Part shown: positions 60,669 through 64,000 of the stretch, one piece after another
Position numbering within the stretch: position 1 is the stretch's first letter
Layout of the letters: the number at the start of each line of letters is the position of its first letter
Origin: Candidatus Avelusimicrobium pullarium
Lineage (GTDB): Bacteria; Elusimicrobiota; Elusimicrobia; Elusimicrobiales; Elusimicrobiaceae
Reading direction: 5' to 3'
Length of the DNA: 64,000 nt
Assembly: GCA_944323745.1 (NCBI GenBank)
Contig: CALUTQ010000002.1
Location: 558,001 to 622,000 of the forward strand
Translations under genes and position numbers: made by a program
The notes under the pieces: model-generated
The model's input: the letters and a program-made list of their open reading frames with translations, nothing else
Told to the model about the DNA's origin: nothing
The model's database searches: none

Positions 60669-61184
60669 TTAATCTAAAGGGTACCAATAATAGCCGCTTG
60701 CCGTTGGGCTAGAAATACGATTTCCACCGCCGAGCATCGTACAGATTTTGTTTTCTTCGGCCTCTGTGCCGGCTTGTTCAAAACAATAAAACTTTTTGCC
60801 GGCCACACCGGGGCTGGCTGAACTGGGATACCAGATGAAACCCCAAGTGCCCGTTTTTAAATCCCACGCCTGCAACCGCAGCCCGCTTTCAAAACCAAAT
60901 CTAAAATATTTCCCTTTTAAAAAACCGTATCCGTCCATTGCCGTGCCGGACGGGCGAATGGAAAGGTTGTCCCAACTTGTGGGCAATGTGCCGGTGGTAA
61001 GCACATATTCTTCCACCGCGGGAGCCAGGCTTTTCATCATAGCCAAGCCTTCCGCCGCCTGCGATTTAAGCACCGCTTTTTCATACTGGGGCAAAGCGAT
61101 AGCCGCCAATATGCCAATAATCAAAACCACTACCAAAAGTTCAATCAGCGTGAACCCTTTAGCCGTAACGGTCCGTTTTGCCAT
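60669..61184 (-). CDS. Type IV prepilin-like protein (no head module)
   Basis: 171 aa from ATG 61184 (AGGAAAG site); an upstream in-frame ATG at 61208 lacks one. Leader of 10 residues (MAKRTVTAKG), helix [33 protein letters not shown]. Body EEYVLTTGTLPTSWDNLSIRPSG, only two Cys (FYCFEQ, KICTMLGGG), so a single disulfide, closest in plan to a classical PilE/PilA. Confidence 0.9.
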   Translation of the reverse strand: MAKRTVTAKGFTLIELLVVVLIIGILAAIALPQYEKAVLKSQAAEGLAMMKSLAPAVEEYVLTTGTLPTSWDNLSIRPSGTAMDGYGFLKGKYFRFGFESGLRLQAWDLKTGTWGFIWYPSSASPGVAGKKFYCFEQAGTEAEENKICTMLGGGNRISSPTASGYYWYPLD

Positions 61185-61240
61185 AGCGCTTTCCTGCCTA
61201 TTATTCATATGAGCGATTTTCTGTAACTAAATGCTCTGTT

Positions 61241-61268
61241 AAAACCCCGCCTGGACGGCGGGGTTTTT
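61241..61268. terminator. Terminator between pilin and secreted protein gene
   Basis: CCCCGCC/GGCGGGG stem (61245-61251, 61257-61263) with flanking A4 and T5. It lies downstream of the 61272-62000 gene on the minus strand. Confidence 0.8.
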
Positions 61269-61271
61269 AAT

Positions 61272-62000
61272 TTACATCAGTTCAAATTCCAAGTCCGACT
61301 TTTTCCTAAAACACGTTTGGGCGTCTAACTGTTTGTCGCCATATACGCAGTCCAGTTCCAAGTTGACCATTTCTCTCACTTTTTTGGCTGTGTCAGCCAA
61401 ATCTACATTGGTACCGGCCGACATCGTGTTTAACGATTTACCGTTTATAAAAATGTTGTCTTTGCGGTTAATGTCCAGCGGCGTCCCCGTGCGCACTTTC
61501 ACGTTCGTACGCTGCGCAATGGCTTTTTCCATCACGTTTACCGGTCGGGAAAGCAGCTCATAAATATTTCCGGCCAGCACCGTGCTGCCGGCTACGCGCT
61601 GCAATTCCTGCTGCGGCAGCACCGTCCACGTTTTAATCGGCGCCGGAGAAATGCGTTTTACGCTCTCCATATAATCAAGCCATTCAAAAACCGTCTGCAG
61701 GAAAAGGATACGCACTTTTAAATTGGCCTGCGCCTGTTCCTGCGTCCACATTCCGCTGCTGGCAAGCTCGGTCTTTAAATCAATATTCCCGTCAATAAAA
61801 GAAGAAGGCTCAAACTCTTTAACAGGCACCTTGGCCTGCAGGGCACTGTTAAGTGCACTTTCCTGCCCGGCCGCCGAAGAAGCGGCATATTGCGGCTGGG
61901 CAGATGCTCTACCTGCCCCCGGGTATGTGCCGGAAGCCGCTGCCGCCGCACAAGACGGCACAGCCGCCGCCAAAAATACTGCCATTAAAAGTTTTTTCAT
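61272..62000 (-). CDS. Secreted protein of unknown function
   Basis: 242 aa, family not recognised. Signal peptide 1-21 or so (VPSCAAAAA; a Cys is present but the lipobox is poor). Then an Ala/Gln-rich linker with GTYPGAGR, followed by a mostly helical domain: FIDGNIDLKTELASSGMWTQEQAQANLKVRILFLQTVFEWLDYM, TWTVLPQQELQRVAGSTVLAGNIYELL, INGKSLNTMSAGTNVDLADTAKKV. Two Cys near the end (DCVYGDKQLDAQTCF) may pair. GGAGCG site. Monocistronic. Confidence 0.8.
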   Translation of the reverse strand: MKKLLMAVFLAAAVPSCAAAAASGTYPGAGRASAQPQYAASSAAGQESALNSALQAKVPVKEFEPSSFIDGNIDLKTELASSGMWTQEQAQANLKVRILFLQTVFEWLDYMESVKRISPAPIKTWTVLPQQELQRVAGSTVLAGNIYELLSRPVNVMEKAIAQRTNVKVRTGTPLDINRKDNIFINGKSLNTMSAGTNVDLADTAKKVREMVNLELDCVYGDKQLDAQTCFRKKSDLEFELM

Positions 62001-62118
62001 AGACGCTCCTTTCTAAGCACAGCCCTATATTTTCATTATAACACTATTTGCCGCTTTTACCAGCCGTGTTTATACCGACAACACATAAAAACGGGGTTTG
62101 CCGCCCCCGTTTAAGCGT

Positions 62119-62724
62119 TTACAAATAATCTTTGATTTCTTTGTACACTTTATCGGCCACCATTTGATAGCCGGTGGCATTGGGGTGTATTTGGTCAGAC
62201 ATCAGCTCCCGTTCCCCGAAAATGCCGTCTAAAATGCCGGGCACAAACACAGCACCCTTTTCTTTGGCCAGTTTTTTATAGGCTTTGGTATATTTTTTCA
62301 TACCGTAATAGCCGCCCGTATCCACCAGCACGGCTATGGCGCCGGCCGCTTGCACGTCATCTATCATCTTGGAAATGGCAGAAATGGTTTGCTCAAAAGA
62401 CACCGAACGCATAAAATCGTTGCCGCCAAATTCTATCAGCACCATATAAGGGTCTTGCGCCAAAGCCTGCGGCAGACGGCGCGGTGCGGCGGCGCCGGTA
62501 TCGCCGTTTAACCCCATATTAATCACATTCCGCCCGCTCAACTGAGCCAAACGGGCCGGATAGGTTTGTTCCCGCGAGGCTCCTTTGCCGTAGGTCAGGC
62601 TGTCGCCAAACGCTACGATATTGGTGCCCGCATTCCCCACATTTTGGACGGGGGCTTCTTCCCCGCCGAGCAAAAACCAGCCGACAAAAGCCAGCAAAAG
62701 CACAATAACAATAATTTTTTTCAT
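62119..62724 (-). CDS. SGNH/GDSL hydrolase (TesA-like lipase/esterase)
   Basis: 201 aa from ATG 62724. An N-terminal hydrophobic helix (IIVIVLLLAFVGWFLL) is a signal peptide or anchor. Blocks: I FGDSLTYGKGA (Ser), II NMGLNGDTGA (Gly), III IEFGGNDFM (Asn), V DQIHPNATGYQ (Asp, His). Closest to TesA/arylesterase-type enzymes hydrolysing lipid or acyl esters in the periplasm. TACAAT lies five bases before the ATG, one short of the leaderless spacing seen elsewhere. Divergent from cdd. Confidence 0.9.
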   Translation of the reverse strand: MKKIIVIVLLLAFVGWFLLGGEEAPVQNVGNAGTNIVAFGDSLTYGKGASREQTYPARLAQLSGRNVINMGLNGDTGAAAPRRLPQALAQDPYMVLIEFGGNDFMRSVSFEQTISAISKMIDDVQAAGAIAVLVDTGGYYGMKKYTKAYKKLAKEKGAVFVPGILDGIFGERELMSDQIHPNATGYQMVADKVYKEIKDYL

Positions 62725-62782
62725 TCCACATTGTAGCAAAAGAAAGCCCTTTAATAAATTGTTTTTTCGTCGTATAAAGGCC

Positions 62783-62816
62783 TTGACTTTTGCCGCCACA
62801 AAGTTAGAATAAAAGT
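62783..62816 (+). promoter_or_regulatory. Leaderless promoter of cdd
   Basis: TTGACT (62783-62788), 16-base spacer, TAGAAT (62805-62810), six bases, ATG 62817. The same -35 box and the same spacings as in the pilin modules, without palindrome or T12. Confidence 0.8.
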
Positions 62817-63248
62817 ATGAAGAAGAAAATAGATAACCAAACACTGGACGCTTTGGCGCAAGCCGCCGTAGCCGTCAAAAAAAATTCTTATTCTCCTTAT
62901 TCCCGTTTTAAGGTAGGCGCCGCCGTATTGGCCGAGGACGGACAAATCTATGCCGGCACCAATATAGAAAACGCCTCTTACGGGTTGACGGTATGTGCCG
63001 AACGCAATGCGATGTTTAAAGGCGTATGCGACGGGCAACGCAAATTTGCGGCTTTAGCCGTCTGCACAGATCCGGTCAAAGAAGCCTTTGGTACGCCTTG
63101 CGGAGCCTGCCGGCAGGTAATGCTGGAGTTTATGGATTTAGATGCCGTCCTGCTGCTGGTGGCCGTAGACAAAAAAGGAAAAATTAAAACCTTAAAAAAG
63201 AAGCTTAAAGATTTCATTCCGTTTCCTTTTTTAAAACCGGGCAATTAA
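62817..63248 (+). CDS. cdd: Cytidine deaminase
   Basis: Deaminates cytidine/deoxycytidine to uridine for salvage. 143 aa, homotetrameric type. YSPYSRFKVGAAV, catalytic CAERNA (Cys-Ala-Glu), and the zinc pair PCGACRQVMLEF are intact. The C-terminus is a Lys-rich tail. Fits with the nucleoside symporter at 48.6 kb. Confidence 0.97.
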   Translation: MKKKIDNQTLDALAQAAVAVKKNSYSPYSRFKVGAAVLAEDGQIYAGTNIENASYGLTVCAERNAMFKGVCDGQRKFAALAVCTDPVKEAFGTPCGACRQVMLEFMDLDAVLLLVAVDKKGKIKTLKKKLKDFIPFPFLKPGN

Positions 63249-63296
63249 CCCGTTTGCACTTTATAAACGCGCTTTAACCGGCGCGCAGGGGAGCGT

Positions 63297-64000
63297 ATGG
63301 GAAAAAAACAATATAAAGGCTTGCAAGCCATCGTGCTGGAAAACGATTTGCTGTCTGTGGCTTTCCTGCCCGAGTACGGCTGCAAAATGGCCAGCCTGAT
63401 AAAAAAAGACACGGGGCGGGAATTTTTATTTCAAAGTGCCTTGGAGCGTCTGACGCCCCCGCCTTACGGGGCGGCTTTCAGCGAATATGATTCCAGCGGC
63501 TTTGACGAGGTTTTCCCCTCCATTGACGCCTGCCCCTATCCGGACGGGGGCTACAAAGGCGTTCCCATTCCCGACCACGGGGAAATATGGGCGCTGCCTT
63601 GGCAGCACGTGCTGCATCCCAACGGCAACGGGCTGACCGCTTGGGTCAAAAGCCAACATTTGCCTTATCAGTTCTCGCGCGATTTGACTTTAAAAGGCAA
63701 TGAAATCATCTTTCACTATATGGTGGAAAATTTGGCCGATGAACCCTTTGAGTTTATTTGGACGCCGCATTGCCTGCTGGCTTGTTCCACCGACACCCAA
63801 CTGCTGGTGCCCAGCAATCTGACCGAAATTATCACGGTGGAACATTCCACCAAAACGCTTGGCCCTTGGGGCACGCGCCACCGCTACCCGCATACAATGT
63901 CTGCGGCGGGGCGGCCGGTGGATCTGTCCAAAACGATGCCCGAGTCGGACAATTCCTGCGAAAAATTTTATTTCACCCAGCCCAATACCCACGGCTGGTG
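63297..64000 (+). CDS. Aldose 1-epimerase-like protein (C-terminus off the window edge)
   Basis: 234 codons visible from ATG 63297 (GGGGAG site). The N-terminal pattern (LENDLLSVAFLPEYGCKMASLIKKDTGREFLF) is that of the galactose-mutarotase superfamily, as are FDEVFPSIDACPYPDG and PDHGEIWALPW (His region), then HYMVENLADEPFEFIWTPHCLL. Members interconvert alpha/beta sugars or related sugar phosphates; which one is not visible. Second gene after cdd, 48 bases apart. Confidence 0.75.
   Translation, partial: MGKKQYKGLQAIVLENDLLSVAFLPEYGCKMASLIKKDTGREFLFQSALERLTPPPYGAAFSEYDSSGFDEVFPSIDACPYPDGGYKGVPIPDHGEIWALPWQHVLHPNGNGLTAWVKSQHLPYQFSRDLTLKGNEIIFHYMVENLADEPFEFIWTPHCLLACSTDTQLLVPSNLTEIITVEHSTKTLGPWGTRHRYPHTMSAAGRPVDLSKTMPESDNSCEKFYFTQPNTHGW

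Noticed and set aside
1-64000. CRISPR arrays, transposases, integrase-bounded islands, prophage
   Set aside because: No regularly spaced repeats or mobile-element genes were found; the only recombinase is a normal-length Xer protein.

Overview
The window looks like a gut-associated member of the Elusimicrobiota (close to Elusimicrobium in kind; genus not resolvable by eye). The base composition is roughly balanced. Housekeeping operons are tightly packed and many genes overlap by 1-20 bases. Machinery typical of a diderm is present (KdsC, an LptE-like lipoprotein, DedA). Single prepilin genes keep recurring between unrelated operons; from memory, Elusimicrobium minutum is known for an unusually large set of PilE-like genes. 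No rRNA, tRNA, CRISPR array, transposase or phage gene was seen.

Layout. 1-2.3 kb: a partial acyl-CoA dehydrogenase and two pilins. 2.4-8.4 kb: cdsA-dxr-rseP-ispG-proS (phospholipid and isoprenoid precursors, site-2 protease, prolyl-tRNA synthetase). 8.5-9.8 kb: two pilins. 9.9-13.7 kb: the classical macromolecular-synthesis operon rpsU-dnaG-rpoD with a hairpin after rpsU. 13.8-16.7 kb: two secreted proteins (a TFP/TYP-repeat protein and a predicted metzincin protease) and a small MscS-type membrane protein. 16.8-20.7 kb: recG, two pilins and a secreted ankyrin protein. 20.8-24.5 kb: kdsC-tmk-holB-metG on the minus strand. 24.6-30.6 kb: pilin, clpC, recA, pilin, a Xer recombinase. 30.7-34.8 kb: leuS-lptE-holA, the same order as in E. 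coli. 34.8-37.6 kb: a pilin pseudogene, rpsT, a short uvrC and a pilin. 37.8-42.2 kb: gltX, a GYF-like membrane protein and pilT. 42.4-49.9 kb: phosphoesterase, GH3 enzyme, pilin, dedA, yajQ plus a TPR protein, nucleoside transporter. 49.9-57.1 kb: pilin, cyuA-radC, and lpd-trmJ-buk-ptb (acyl-CoA to acyl-phosphate to acid, with ATP made). 57.1-64 kb: M23 protein, two tandem P-loop ATPases, SEC-C protein, two pilins, secreted protein, SGNH hydrolase, cdd and a partial aldose-epimerase-like gene.

The unusual system is the pilin family: 13 intact genes and one wreck, every one on the minus strand although most housekeeping genes run on plus. Nine intact genes and the wreck begin with almost the same element. 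It has a -35 box (TTGACT, TTGTAT or TTGCTT), a 16-base spacer containing exactly twelve T, a -10 box TAAATT, and a near-perfect palindrome (GATAAATTTTG ... CAAAATTTATC). In seven intact genes the start codon lies in the palindrome loop, exactly six bases after the -10 box, so the mRNA should be leaderless. In those seven the leader before the prepilin peptidase site is always exactly 22 residues. The promoter plus N-terminus is nearly constant and the bodies are highly diverged: a 'constant head, variable body' arrangement. PilT, the retraction ATPase, is encoded in the same window.

The same geometry (-10 hexamer, six bases, ATG, no Shine-Dalgarno) precedes cdsA, recG, leuS, uvrC, cdd, radC, dedA, the ankyrin gene and probably two more. 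Leaderless initiation therefore seems a general habit of this genome that the pilin module builds on.
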